The notes below the pieces were generated by a model, which saw nothing but the letters and a program-made list of their open reading frames with translations, was not told the origin of the DNA and did no database searches. This document shows, piece after piece, positions 6,764 to 14,451 of a stretch of 23,666 nt of DNA. Source of the stretch: Eubacterium sp. AF22-8LB (lineage in GTDB: Bacteria > Bacillota_I > Bacilli_A > Erysipelotrichales > Erysipelotrichaceae). A program made the position numbers and the translations under genes. The stretch spans positions 1-23,666 of the forward strand of contig NZ_QRVI01000029.1 of NCBI RefSeq assembly GCF_003458715.1. The letters run 5' to 3'. Numbering within the stretch: the stretch's first letter is position 1; every line of letters begins with the position of its first letter.

Positions 6764-6792
6764 AGCCTACACTATTTACGCTAAAGTGTCAA
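6764..6792 (-). promoter_or_regulatory. Candidate promoter of the NlpC/P60 gene
   Basis: Minus strand: -35 TTGACA (6787-6792, perfect) and, after 17 bp, a poor -10 TAGGCT (6764-6769). The spacing is right but the -10 matches at only three positions. Confidence 0.45.
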
Positions 6793-6883
6793 AAGAATAC
6801 CCGTATTTCCCACAATTTAACATATTAATTTGTTTTAATTTGTCATTATTAACAAGTCTGTCCCATTTATTTGTACTTTTTAA

Positions 6884-6915
6884 TTGAAAAAAGAACTACA
6901 AAATTTGTAGTTCTT
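6884..6915 (-). terminator. Intrinsic terminator of metK
   Basis: AAGAACTACAA (6891-6901) pairs with TTGTAGTTCTT (6905-6915), an 11-bp stem. On the minus strand it is followed by a U run (complement of 6885-6890). It begins 5 bp after the metK stop codon. Confidence 0.85.
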
Positions 6916-6920
6916 GACGA

Positions 6921-8015
6921 TTAATATTCTAATTTTTTAACCTTTTCCCAAGTAAATTGAGGATCACCAAAGTGTCCATAACATGACGTCTTGTGGTAAA
7001 CTGGCTTTCTTAAATCCAATTCTGAAATGATATTTCCAACTTCGAAATTGAAGTTTTTCTTAACGATTTCTAATAGTTTTTCATCATCAAATTTACCAGT
7101 TCCAAAAGTATCTACACATAATGATACAGGTTGTGCTTTACCAATTGCGTACGCAACTTCGACTTCACAACGACGAGCTAATCCATTCGCAACAATGTTT
7201 TTAGCTACATAACGAGAATAGTAAGCAGCACTACGGTCTACCTTAGTTGGATCTTTACTAGAGAAGCATCCTCCTCCAATACGTCCACGTCCACCATATG
7301 TATCACATACGATTTTACGTCCTGTCGTTCCAGAATCTCCCCATGATCCACCTACAACGAAGCTTCCAGATGGGTTGATGAAATATTTAGTGTTTTCATC
7401 TAAATACTTTTCATCAATACAAGGTTTGATGACTTCATTCATAATCAATTCTTTAATTTCTTCTTGTGTAATATCTTTTGAATGTTGAGTTGAAACAACG
7501 ATTGTATCAATACGTTTAATTTCATCATTTTCATATTCAACAGATACCTGTGTTTTTCCATCTGGTTTTAATAAATCCGGGTGTTGTCTTCTTACTTTTG
7601 TCAATTGACGAGCTAAAAGGTGTGCATAATAGATTGTTAGTGGCATATACTCATCATTTTCATCACATGCATATCCGAACATAATACCCTGGTCACCTGC
7701 ACATACTTCGTCACGGTTTACCGCATTGTGGATTTCAGGGCTTTGTTGGTTAACAACTGTATGTACATGATATTCTTCTGTATATCCAATACGTTTGATT
7801 TCATTCAATGCGATTGTTTCATAGTCCAATTCAGCCTTTGTATTACATTCACCGTAAATTAATACAAAATCATCTTTAATAGTACATTCAACAGCCATAT
7901 TTGAATATGGATCTTGTGCTAATGCAGCATCTACGATTGCATCGGCAATTTGGTCACAGATTTTATCTGGATGACCTTCAGTAACACTTTCACTTGTAAA
8001 AATATAATCTTTCAT
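6921..8015 (-). CDS. metK: S-adenosylmethionine synthetase
   Basis: Makes S-adenosylmethionine from methionine and ATP. The 364-residue protein has SESVTEGHPDKI (8-19, with the GHPDK ATP site), AGDQGIMFGYA (106-116) and GGGCFSSKDPTKVDRS (247-262). The ATG at 8015 is chosen because AAAGGAG lies 6 nt upstream; a longer reading to 8051 would enter the leader terminator. Two things are unusual. The protein is about 20 residues shorter than the usual 380-400, with little sequence between QSPEI and AGDQG, where the flexible gating loop normally sits. And the normally conserved GPxGDxGLTGRK and FSGKDP are GSWGDSGTTGRK (224-234 region) and FSSKDP. All main catalytic motifs remain, so it should be active. 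Expression is probably controlled by the SAM-responsive leader at 8041-8170. Confidence 0.96.
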   Translation of the reverse strand: MKDYIFTSESVTEGHPDKICDQIADAIVDAALAQDPYSNMAVECTIKDDFVLIYGECNTKAELDYETIALNEIKRIGYTEEYHVHTVVNQQSPEIHNAVNRDEVCAGDQGIMFGYACDENDEYMPLTIYYAHLLARQLTKVRRQHPDLLKPDGKTQVSVEYENDEIKRIDTIVVSTQHSKDITQEEIKELIMNEVIKPCIDEKYLDENTKYFINPSGSFVVGGSWGDSGTTGRKIVCDTYGGRGRIGGGCFSSKDPTKVDRSAAYYSRYVAKNIVANGLARRCEVEVAYAIGKAQPVSLCVDTFGTGKFDDEKLLEIVKKNFNFEVGNIISELDLRKPVYHKTSCYGHFGDPQFTWEKVKKLEY

Positions 8016-8040
8016 TTTGTCTCCTTTTCCTCTTATCCAT

Positions 8041-8170
8041 AAAAAAAACATACTTTAAGAAGTATGTTACAGATTTCTATACTTCTTATCGTTGTTAGCA
8101 GGACCACCTTAACATATTGTCAGGTTGGCGTGAAGTCAACGAGCTAACTCTCTACTTCAACTCTGGATAA
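8041..8170 (-). ncRNA. SAM riboswitch-like leader (S-box clan, P4-less) with terminator switch
   Basis: Reading the minus strand: P1 is TTATC (8166-8170) with GATAA (8086-8090). P2 is TGAAGT (8154-8159) with ACTTCA (8131-8136). P3 is CC-A-ACCT (8122-8128) with AGGT-GG (8104-8109), including the bulged A of the SAM-I GCAACC...GGTGC core, here with G-C swapped to C-G. The P2 loop GTTAG (8144-8148) can pair with CTAAC (8094-8098), the expected pseudoknot. Only 13 nt separate P3 from P1, so the P4 hairpin of SAM-I is missing. Expression platform: a 9-bp terminator stem (8047-8055 with 8060-8068) plus U tract, against an antiterminator (8056-8065 with 8079-8088) that uses the 3' strand of P1. Ligand-bound P1 would therefore free the terminator and shut off metK. 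It resembles SAM-I/IV-type variants; ligand identity rests on this core and on metK downstream. Confidence 0.8.
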
Positions 8171-8186
8171 TTTTTTACGCATAAAG

Positions 8187-8215
8187 ATTAAAACATGAAA
8201 CAACAAATAATGCAA
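8187..8215 (-). promoter_or_regulatory. Promoter of the metK leader
   Basis: Minus strand: -35 TTGCAT (8210-8215), 17 bp, -10 TTTAAT (8187-8192). Predicted start is near 8180, about 10 nt before P1 of the riboswitch, which is the expected geometry. Confidence 0.65.
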
Positions 8216-8263
8216 GGAATTCATTATGTTTATTATACATATATTAAAATATGTACTTCTAAG

Positions 8264-8295
8264 TAAAAAAAAATGGCTAAACATCTCTAGCCATT
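8264..8295 (-). terminator. Intrinsic terminator of dnaE-LUD unit
   Basis: AATGGCTA (8272-8279) pairs with TAGCCATT (8288-8295) across an 8-nt loop. On the minus strand a run of nine U follows. It starts 5 bp after the LUD gene's stop codon. Confidence 0.9.
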
Positions 8296-8299
8296 CTTA

Positions 8300-8929
8300 T
8301 TAATATCCAAGTACTTCATCTACTAATATGACATGAATACGATCTGGGTCCATGCTGTTTCTTGTGATGACCAATTGATCGCATATACAGCCTTGCGCTA
8401 AACAATTTGCACAGCTACCTGTTACTTGACAAGGTCTGTTTCCACCAAAGCGTTGGTTATTAATTGGAGCTGCTACATTTCTCAATCTAGAAATAGCACT
8501 ATCAATATCCTTTGTCACTTTATTCATTCCTACCACCATAATGACTTGTTTAGGACCAAAGCATAGACAAGCAACACGATTACAATGTCCATCCATATTT
8601 ACTAAAATACCATCTTCTGTGATTGCATTTGTGCTCATTAAATAGTAGTCTGCATAAAAAGTTTCTCTTTCAATATTGTACTTTTCATCCGCATCCTTTA
8701 CCTTATCACGATCAATCACTTTGAAATCTCTTTTATATAGTTCTTCCTTGATACCTAATGAATTGATTGTATCTGAGCCTCCCCAGCCAACACTTGAATC
8801 TGATTTCATAAGTTCAAATACTAAATCAAAGGCTTCCTGTTTCGTGTGAACATAATAACCGTTCATATGTCTATTTTTTAAGCCTTGAATAACTTTTTGA
8901 GATAATAAATCATTGCGTTTTGTGATCAT
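8300..8929 (-). CDS. LUD-domain protein (lactate-utilisation/YkgG-like)
   Basis: A 209-residue protein of the LUD fold (LutC/YkgG relatives): SSVGWGGSDTINSLG and ADYYLMSTNAITEDGILVNMDGHCNRVACLCFGPKQVIMVVGMNKV are typical. The C-terminus has a cysteine cluster CQVTGSCANCLAQGCICD, with four to five Cys closely spaced as if to hold a metal or Fe-S cluster. LutA and LutB partners are absent, so it need not act on lactate. The ATG at 8929 has AGAGGTG 5 nt upstream, and that site lies in the last codons of dnaE. With only 2 bp between the genes, the two are transcribed and probably translated together, though no functional link with replication is known. Confidence 0.82.
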   Translation of the reverse strand: MITKRNDLLSQKVIQGLKNRHMNGYYVHTKQEAFDLVFELMKSDSSVGWGGSDTINSLGIKEELYKRDFKVIDRDKVKDADEKYNIERETFYADYYLMSTNAITEDGILVNMDGHCNRVACLCFGPKQVIMVVGMNKVTKDIDSAISRLRNVAAPINNQRFGGNRPCQVTGSCANCLAQGCICDQLVITRNSMDPDRIHVILVDEVLGY

Positions 8930-8931
8930 TT

Positions 8932-11900
8932 TTACACCTCTATCCATTCTATCTTATTCACAACAATCGATGTTGGTCGATCTTTTTTCCCTTGGATCAA
9001 ACAAATCCGATCTTTTTGAATATTTTCTTTTTGTTGCGCATATAAACGCGGCATAATAACGGCATCCATTTTACCAGCCTCGTCCTCTACACTCATAAAA
9101 CACATCCAGTCCCCTTTTTTTGTCTTATGAGTTCTAAACGAAGCCACGCGAACCAAAATATTCATAAATCCATCTTGGTTAACCGCATTTAATAATGGTA
9201 TACAATTAGGATACTTATGAATGCGTAATGATTGTACGGGATGTTCACTGACATAAAAACCATACACATATTGTTCTTTTTGCGCTTTCTGAAGTGGATT
9301 CTCTTTCATTCTTTGAATTCCCGGACGAGAAACAATACTGAAGTCAAATCTTAAATCATTTGGATCTTCAATTCGTACAATATTTACATAATCTAAAAGC
9401 TTTCTTAAATTTTCATTCAATGTTGCTCGATTATAACCAAAGCAATCAAGTGCGCCACCATCAATTAAAATACGTATTGTAGATTCATTAATCTTATACA
9501 TGCTTGCCTTTGCGAGAAAATCAAAGAGATCTGTATAAGGGGCATGTTCTAAAATAGTAGGATAAATTGTCTTTCCTACCCCTTTTAATACTTGTAAAGG
9601 CATACGAATTGAATTATTTTCAATTTCATAATACTCCTTCGATAAATTGATGTCACAGCCATTCACAGCAATATTTCTTCGTTTACATTCATATATATAT
9701 TGCGATGTTTTTATGCCAGATCCTATAACACTATTCAATAGACTCTGATAGAAGTACAATGGATAATTTGCCTTTAAGTAAGCCATTTGATAGGCTACTA
9801 AACTATAAGCATAGCTATGTGATTTATTGAATCCGTAGCCTGCAAACTGCTCCATAATAGAAAAAATTTCTTTAGAAACAGAATCCTGGATTCGTTTCTT
9901 TCGAGCCCCTAAAATAAACTGTTCTTTTAAGTTCTGCATAACATCTAATTTCTTCTTTGACATCGCCTTACGAAGTGTATCCGCCTGTGCAAGGCTAAAT
10001 CCACCAATGACTTGTGCCGTCTGCATTACTTGTTCCTGATAGATCATAATTCCATAGGTTTCTTTTAAAACAGGCTCTAACAAAGGATGTGGATATACTA
10101 CCTTTGCAGGATCTTTTTTTCTTTCAATATACGTATCAATATGCTGCATAGCGCCTGGACGATATAAAGCTAATACAACACTTATATCTTCGAATTTATT
10201 TGGCTGTATCTTTTGAAGTAAAGCTGTAATGCCTGAAGACTCTAATTGGAAAACTCCCAATGTATTTCCCATTGCTAACAATTGATATGTTTTCGCATCC
10301 TTTAAATTGATTTTCATCATATCCAAAGAAATGTGTTTTTGTGTTTTTAAATTAGTCACAATTTCGTAAATCGTCGTTAAATTACGAATACCTAAAAAAT
10401 CCATTTTAATCAAGCCAAGATCTTCTAGATATTCTGCTGTAAACTGTGTTGCCTGAATGCTTCCATCTACGCTAACAAGTGGACAAACATTCACAATAGG
10501 CTGATCTGAAAGAACAATGCCTGCAGCATGTAAAGAGGTATGACGTGGTAAACCTTCCACCTTTATACACATTTGGAATAAATCCGTTAATCTTTTATCC
10601 GATTCAATTCGTTTTCTAAAAACAGGATTTTCATTATATGCCTGCAATAAAGTTATTTTCGGTGTATTTTTTAACATTTTAGATAACTCATCAACAATTC
10701 GAGCTGGAATATTCATAACACGCCCTACATCACGAATGGCTTGTTTAGCTTGTAACGTATTAAAAGTAACAATATGACTGACATGGTCATGTCCATACAA
10801 ATCACGCACATATTGAATTACTTCGTCTCTTCGATCATCGGGAAAATCGGTATCAATATCCGGCATAGATATACGTGATGGGTTTAGAAATCTTTCAAAC
10901 AATAAATTGTTTTGGATTGGATCAATATGCGTAATACCTAAACAATAAGCAACTAAAGAACCAGCTGCACTTCCACGTCCTGGACCTACAAAGATATCTT
11001 GACTTCTAGCGTATCGAATAAAATCCCATACAATCAGAAAATAATCTGTAAATCCCATACTTACAATAACGCTTAATTCATATTCTAAACGATTCATATA
11101 AGTAGCATTTCGATTTCCATTTAAACGTTTTTCCAATCCCTTCTTACAAAGTTTAATCAAGTAGTCTCTTGAATCAATATGAAGTTTATTTTTAAATACA
11201 GGAAGCTTAGATTTTTGAAATGCCATTTGTACATTACACATTCCAGCGATTTCTTCCGTAGCCAATAAATCACTTTCATCATACAACGCTTCCATTTCCT
11301 GCGGACTTCTTAAATATCGTTGAAATTGTACATCCAATCCTTGATTTTCAATATTGGATTGTTTGGCAATCGCTCTTAATACTTGTAGAGTTTTCACATC
11401 CTCACTATTCTCATATAGAATTCGGGATATAGCCACGCGTTTACAATCAAGTTGTTTTAGAATTTTATTATCGACTCTTTTTTTACCTGAATCATTCATT
11501 GACACAGAAACATAGAAGTCTGAAAAAGAATTTTTACATAGTTCAACAAATGCGTTTAATTTTTCTAAATCTTGATGTTCAATATATGCACTGAACATAT
11601 CTTTACCATCACTTGATGTTAATACAACACAATCTGTTGCATAGTTTACAACTTCTTCAAAAGCTATACTTTCCTTTATAATCGATGTTAAGCGATATAA
11701 ATTTTGTAAACCACGATCATTCTTGGCAAGTAGAATAAAATGAAATGGTTCCTCTTTATAGACGGAGTCGACTTCTAGCCCGATAATGGGATGCATATTA
11801 TGTTTTTTACACAATTGATAAAACTCCATCGTTCCATACATAACATTATGATCCGTTAAGCATACATGATTGAATCCAAGTTGTTTTTGATGAAGAATCA

Positions 11901-11964
11901 TATTTTCTAACCGAATTGGAGATTCAAGCAAAGAATATGAACTTCGCATATGCAAATGAACCAT
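8932..11964 (-). CDS. dnaE: DNA polymerase III alpha subunit, DnaE type
   Basis: A 1010-residue C-family polymerase, about 100 shorter than Bacillus DnaE. In order: PHP domain (1-210), palm/fingers (about 260-830), helix-hairpin-helix region and a C-terminal OB fold (about 930-1008) at which it ends. The catalytic aspartates are visible: PDIDTDF (368-374: D369, D371) and KMDFLG (D522). FVGPGRGSAAGSLVAYCLGI (326-345) is the family signature. The PHP site is degenerate: the usual HSEYS is RSSYS, and the late D-x-H motif (normally NDVHY) reads SRILY, so a PHP exonuclease is unlikely. Firmicutes use PolC as the main replicase with DnaE as a helper; PolC is not in this window. The start at 11964 follows AAAGGTGGG. 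The gene has its own extended -10 promoter. Confidence 0.95.
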   Translation of the reverse strand: MVHLHMRSSYSLLESPIRLENMILHQKQLGFNHVCLTDHNVMYGTMEFYQLCKKHNMHPIIGLEVDSVYKEEPFHFILLAKNDRGLQNLYRLTSIIKESIAFEEVVNYATDCVVLTSSDGKDMFSAYIEHQDLEKLNAFVELCKNSFSDFYVSVSMNDSGKKRVDNKILKQLDCKRVAISRILYENSEDVKTLQVLRAIAKQSNIENQGLDVQFQRYLRSPQEMEALYDESDLLATEEIAGMCNVQMAFQKSKLPVFKNKLHIDSRDYLIKLCKKGLEKRLNGNRNATYMNRLEYELSVIVSMGFTDYFLIVWDFIRYARSQDIFVGPGRGSAAGSLVAYCLGITHIDPIQNNLLFERFLNPSRISMPDIDTDFPDDRRDEVIQYVRDLYGHDHVSHIVTFNTLQAKQAIRDVGRVMNIPARIVDELSKMLKNTPKITLLQAYNENPVFRKRIESDKRLTDLFQMCIKVEGLPRHTSLHAAGIVLSDQPIVNVCPLVSVDGSIQATQFTAEYLEDLGLIKMDFLGIRNLTTIYEIVTNLKTQKHISLDMMKINLKDAKTYQLLAMGNTLGVFQLESSGITALLQKIQPNKFEDISVVLALYRPGAMQHIDTYIERKKDPAKVVYPHPLLEPVLKETYGIMIYQEQVMQTAQVIGGFSLAQADTLRKAMSKKKLDVMQNLKEQFILGARKKRIQDSVSKEIFSIMEQFAGYGFNKSHSYAYSLVAYQMAYLKANYPLYFYQSLLNSVIGSGIKTSQYIYECKRRNIAVNGCDINLSKEYYEIENNSIRMPLQVLKGVGKTIYPTILEHAPYTDLFDFLAKASMYKINESTIRILIDGGALDCFGYNRATLNENLRKLLDYVNIVRIEDPNDLRFDFSIVSRPGIQRMKENPLQKAQKEQYVYGFYVSEHPVQSLRIHKYPNCIPLLNAVNQDGFMNILVRVASFRTHKTKKGDWMCFMSVEDEAGKMDAVIMPRLYAQQKENIQKDRICLIQGKKDRPTSIVVNKIEWIEV

Positions 11965-11988
11965 AGTATCCCACCTTTCTTTTTAGAT

Positions 11989-11997
11989 ATTATACCA
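11989..11997 (-). promoter_or_regulatory. Extended -10 promoter of dnaE
   Basis: TGGTATAAT on the minus strand: TATAAT at 11989-11994 with the TGn extension at 11995-11997. There is no -35 match; that region is taken up by the terminator of the upstream operon. Confidence 0.65.
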
Positions 11998-12001
11998 TAA
12001 G

Positions 12002-12034
12002 AAAAAGAGATAGCTGCTTATTAAGCTACCTCTC
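12002..12034 (-). terminator. Intrinsic terminator of the smc-nrnA operon
   Basis: TAGCT (12011-12015) pairs with AGCTA (12024-12028) and GAGA (12007-12010) with TCTC (12031-12034), with a 2-nt bulge. Five U follow (complement of 12002-12006). One arm lies inside the nrnA coding sequence and the stop codon is in the loop. Confidence 0.75.
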
Positions 12035-12953
12035 GTTTTGATAAAATTTCAATAACTTCTTCGACTTGTTCACGAGACAAATTTTTGATACCACTTGCAC
12101 ACTCATGACCACCGCCACCAAATTGCATAGCTACATCTCGTATAGGAATATTTCTTGAGCGTAATGAAGCACTGTAATGTTCACGATCTTCCATTCGTGT
12201 AAATAATGCCCACATTTCAACACTTTCAATACCAGCTAAACAATAGACTTTATCTTTAGCATCTGTAAAGCTTAAGCCTAAATTTTCATAATCTTCACAT
12301 TCTAAAATGGAATAAAAGAACTTATTTTTTAGAATGGTATGATTACGGACAACCGTTTCATACTTATAATCATTCATTGATTTTGAAAAATTTAGTTGTT
12401 CAACCTTCGTAACATCGACACCTTGTTCAAATAAATACTTGGCTGCATCAAATGTTGCTGGGCGCACATTGTTTGTCGTGAAGCGAATATTGTCTGCGGT
12501 TAAGCCTAAATAAAGCATTAAAGCACTTTCAACTGGAATATCAACTTTTTTTTCTTGAAAATACAACGCTAACAATTCACATGTGGCACTTGCCTTATCA
12601 TCGATCCATTCTTCATCACAAATCGTTTCTACTTGTACATGATGATCAATACGAATTGACTTTTTAGCTAATTGATACCTTTCATCATCGATACGTGCTG
12701 CATTTGATGTATCTAAAACAATAGCTAAGCTTGAAGCTACAACCTCATCATCAATTACATCCATATGCACATTATTTCTTTGTGAAACTGGACAATCACT
12801 TCCTAGACAATAGATTTTTTTATCTGGATAAGCACTTTCTAAATAGTACTTTAATCCAAATTGTGAACCAATCGCATCCATATCCGCGAAAACATGTCTA
12901 AAAATGGTAATCGTATTAAAATTTTTTACACTCTCTAAAATATTGTTAGGCAT
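12021..12953 (-). CDS. nrnA: DHH/DHHA1 phosphoesterase, NrnA-type oligoribonuclease/pAp phosphatase
   Basis: A 310-residue protein with the DHH-family metal sites: RHVFADMDAIGSQ (19-31), VLDTSN (79-84), RIDHHVQ (101-107) and a DHHA1 domain ending in GGGGHECASG (about 281-290). NrnA enzymes degrade nanoRNA of 2-5 nucleotides to mononucleotides and dephosphorylate pAp. The second residue of the first motif pair is Met (DMD) where many relatives have Pro (DPD), a mild variant that keeps both aspartates. It overlaps ackA by 8 bp, with a weak AAGGAT site inside ackA, so it is the last gene of the smc-ftsY-ylxM-ackA-nrnA unit. The specific NrnA function is inferred from family and length; related DHH enzymes acting on c-di-AMP have extra N-terminal domains, which are absent here. 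Confidence 0.85.
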   Translation of the reverse strand: MPNNILESVKNFNTITIFRHVFADMDAIGSQFGLKYYLESAYPDKKIYCLGSDCPVSQRNNVHMDVIDDEVVASSLAIVLDTSNAARIDDERYQLAKKSIRIDHHVQVETICDEEWIDDKASATCELLALYFQEKKVDIPVESALMLYLGLTADNIRFTTNNVRPATFDAAKYLFEQGVDVTKVEQLNFSKSMNDYKYETVVRNHTILKNKFFYSILECEDYENLGLSFTDAKDKVYCLAGIESVEMWALFTRMEDREHYSASLRSRNIPIRDVAMQFGGGGHECASGIKNLSREQVEEVIEILSKREVA

Positions 12954-14145
12954 TTGCCATCAAATCCTTATAGGCATCACGTGCAATGACTAATTCTTCA
13001 TTTGTAGGTAATAACCAAACTTGCATTTTTGATTCAGGAGCACTCAATAATTTTTCAACACCACGAACTCCATCATTGTCTTCTGGTTTTACTACAACAC
13101 CAAATGCGGATAATCCATCACAAATTCTTTGACGCATTGCACAGTCATTTTCACCGATTCCTCCGGCAAATACGATTGCATCAGCACCACCCATTAATCC
13201 GAAGTATCCTGATACAACTTCAACAATACGGTTTACATATACATTTTGTGTTAAGATTGCACGTGGATTTCCTTCTTTGATAGCAGCTTCAATATCACGT
13301 CCATCACTAGAGATTCCACTTACACCTAACATACCAGATTTTTTGTTCATGATTGTATCCATTTCATCTGGTGTATATCCATATTTATTTTCTAAGAATG
13401 GTACGATAGCAGGATCAATATCTCCACAACGAGTTCCCATCATAATTCCTCCAAGAGGTGTGAATCCCATTGATGTTTTATAAGATTTACCATTTTTAAC
13501 AGCTGTAATACTTGCACCATTTCCTAAGTGACAAGTGATGATATTCATTTCTTCTTGTGTTTTTCCTTGAAGCTCAGCCAAACGTTTTGTCAAATATTCA
13601 TGGCTAGTTCCGTGAGCACCATAACGACGTACTTTATCGTTTGTGTAATATTCATATGGTAATGGGAAAATGTAGTTTTCTTCTGGCATACTTTGGTGGA
13701 ATGCTGTATCAAATACGAATGTGTGTTTACATTCTGGCAAAGCATCTCTAAATGAACGGTATCCAACTAATGCAGCTGGGTTGTGTAGTGGAGCTAATGC
13801 ACATAATTCTTCTACTTTAGCTTCAACCTCAGCATCTACAGGTACTGAATGAGAGAAGTATTCTCCACCATGAACAACACGGTGACCAATTGCTTTGATA
13901 TCTTCTAAGCTTTCAACAACTTTGTGTTCAATCAAAGCTTCCATTAATTTTTTTACAGCTACTGCATGATCCTTAATATCTAAGATTTCTTCGATCTTTT
14001 CTCCATTGGCTTTCATTCCAAAAATAGAATCGTTCAAACCAATACGTTCAACATTTCCTTGTGCTAGAACTTCTTCTTCTGGCATTTTGAAAACTTGGAA
14101 TTTCAAAGATGAACTTCCTGCATTAACACTCATAACAATCGACAT
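12946..14145 (-). CDS. ackA: Acetate kinase
   Basis: Converts acetyl phosphate and ADP to acetate and ATP, the ATP-yielding last step of acetate fermentation. The 399-residue protein has the ASKHA-fold motifs in order: NAGSSSLKF (8-16), GHRVVHGGE, FDTAFHQSMP, CHLGNGASI, GFTPLGGIMMGTRCGDIDP and VFAGGIGEN. Length is typical. The start at 14145 has TAGGAGGATC 5-6 nt upstream; a second Met four residues in is less likely. It lies 12 bp after ylxM and overlaps nrnA, so it is transcribed with the protein-targeting and segregation genes. No phosphotransacetylase (pta) gene is adjacent. Confidence 0.97.
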   Translation of the reverse strand: MSIVMSVNAGSSSLKFQVFKMPEEEVLAQGNVERIGLNDSIFGMKANGEKIEEILDIKDHAVAVKKLMEALIEHKVVESLEDIKAIGHRVVHGGEYFSHSVPVDAEVEAKVEELCALAPLHNPAALVGYRSFRDALPECKHTFVFDTAFHQSMPEENYIFPLPYEYYTNDKVRRYGAHGTSHEYLTKRLAELQGKTQEEMNIITCHLGNGASITAVKNGKSYKTSMGFTPLGGIMMGTRCGDIDPAIVPFLENKYGYTPDEMDTIMNKKSGMLGVSGISSDGRDIEAAIKEGNPRAILTQNVYVNRIVEVVSGYFGLMGGADAIVFAGGIGENDCAMRQRICDGLSAFGVVVKPEDNDGVRGVEKLLSAPESKMQVWLLPTNEELVIARDAYKDLMANA

Positions 14146-14157
14146 TTTTTGATCCTC

Positions 14158-14451
14158 CTAAAAAATTTCTTTTAATATTTCGATTTGTTCAACATCTTCA
14201 TGTTGTAAAATCCATGAATCTAATAATTTTTTCTTAGCGACATACCCTATCGCTGCTTCATATTTTTCCAGTAATTTCGTAGCACGATGAACGGAATCCA
14301 TCGCTGCTGCACGAGAAATCTCTAGTTCCTCACTTATTTCAGTATAAGAGAAATCTTCCTCGTAGTAAAGGCCTAATATCTCTCTTTGACGTTGTGTCAA
14401 TAATCCACCATATACATCTAATAAATCGTTCGCATCTAACTTTGAAATCAT
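14158..14451 (-). CDS. ylxM: YlxM/p13-like DNA-binding protein
   Basis: A 97-residue helix-turn-helix protein of the UPF0122/YlxM family. LLTQRQREILGLYYEEDFSYTEISEELEISRAAAMDSVHRATKLLEKYE is a sigma-region-4-like HTH covering about residues 17-65. Family members are co-transcribed with signal recognition particle genes and are thought to influence them. Here the gene overlaps ftsY by one base (TAATG), while ffh, its more usual neighbour, is absent. It is slightly shorter than the usual 105-115 residues, at the C-terminus. Confidence 0.9.
   Translation of the reverse strand: MISKLDANDLLDVYGGLLTQRQREILGLYYEEDFSYTEISEELEISRAAAMDSVHRATKLLEKYEAAIGYVAKKKLLDSWILQHEDVEQIEILKEIF

Noticed and set aside
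8232..8237. TATAAT on the minus strand upstream of the metK leader
   Set aside because: No -35 at 16-18 bp; the pair at 8187-8215 fits the riboswitch start better.
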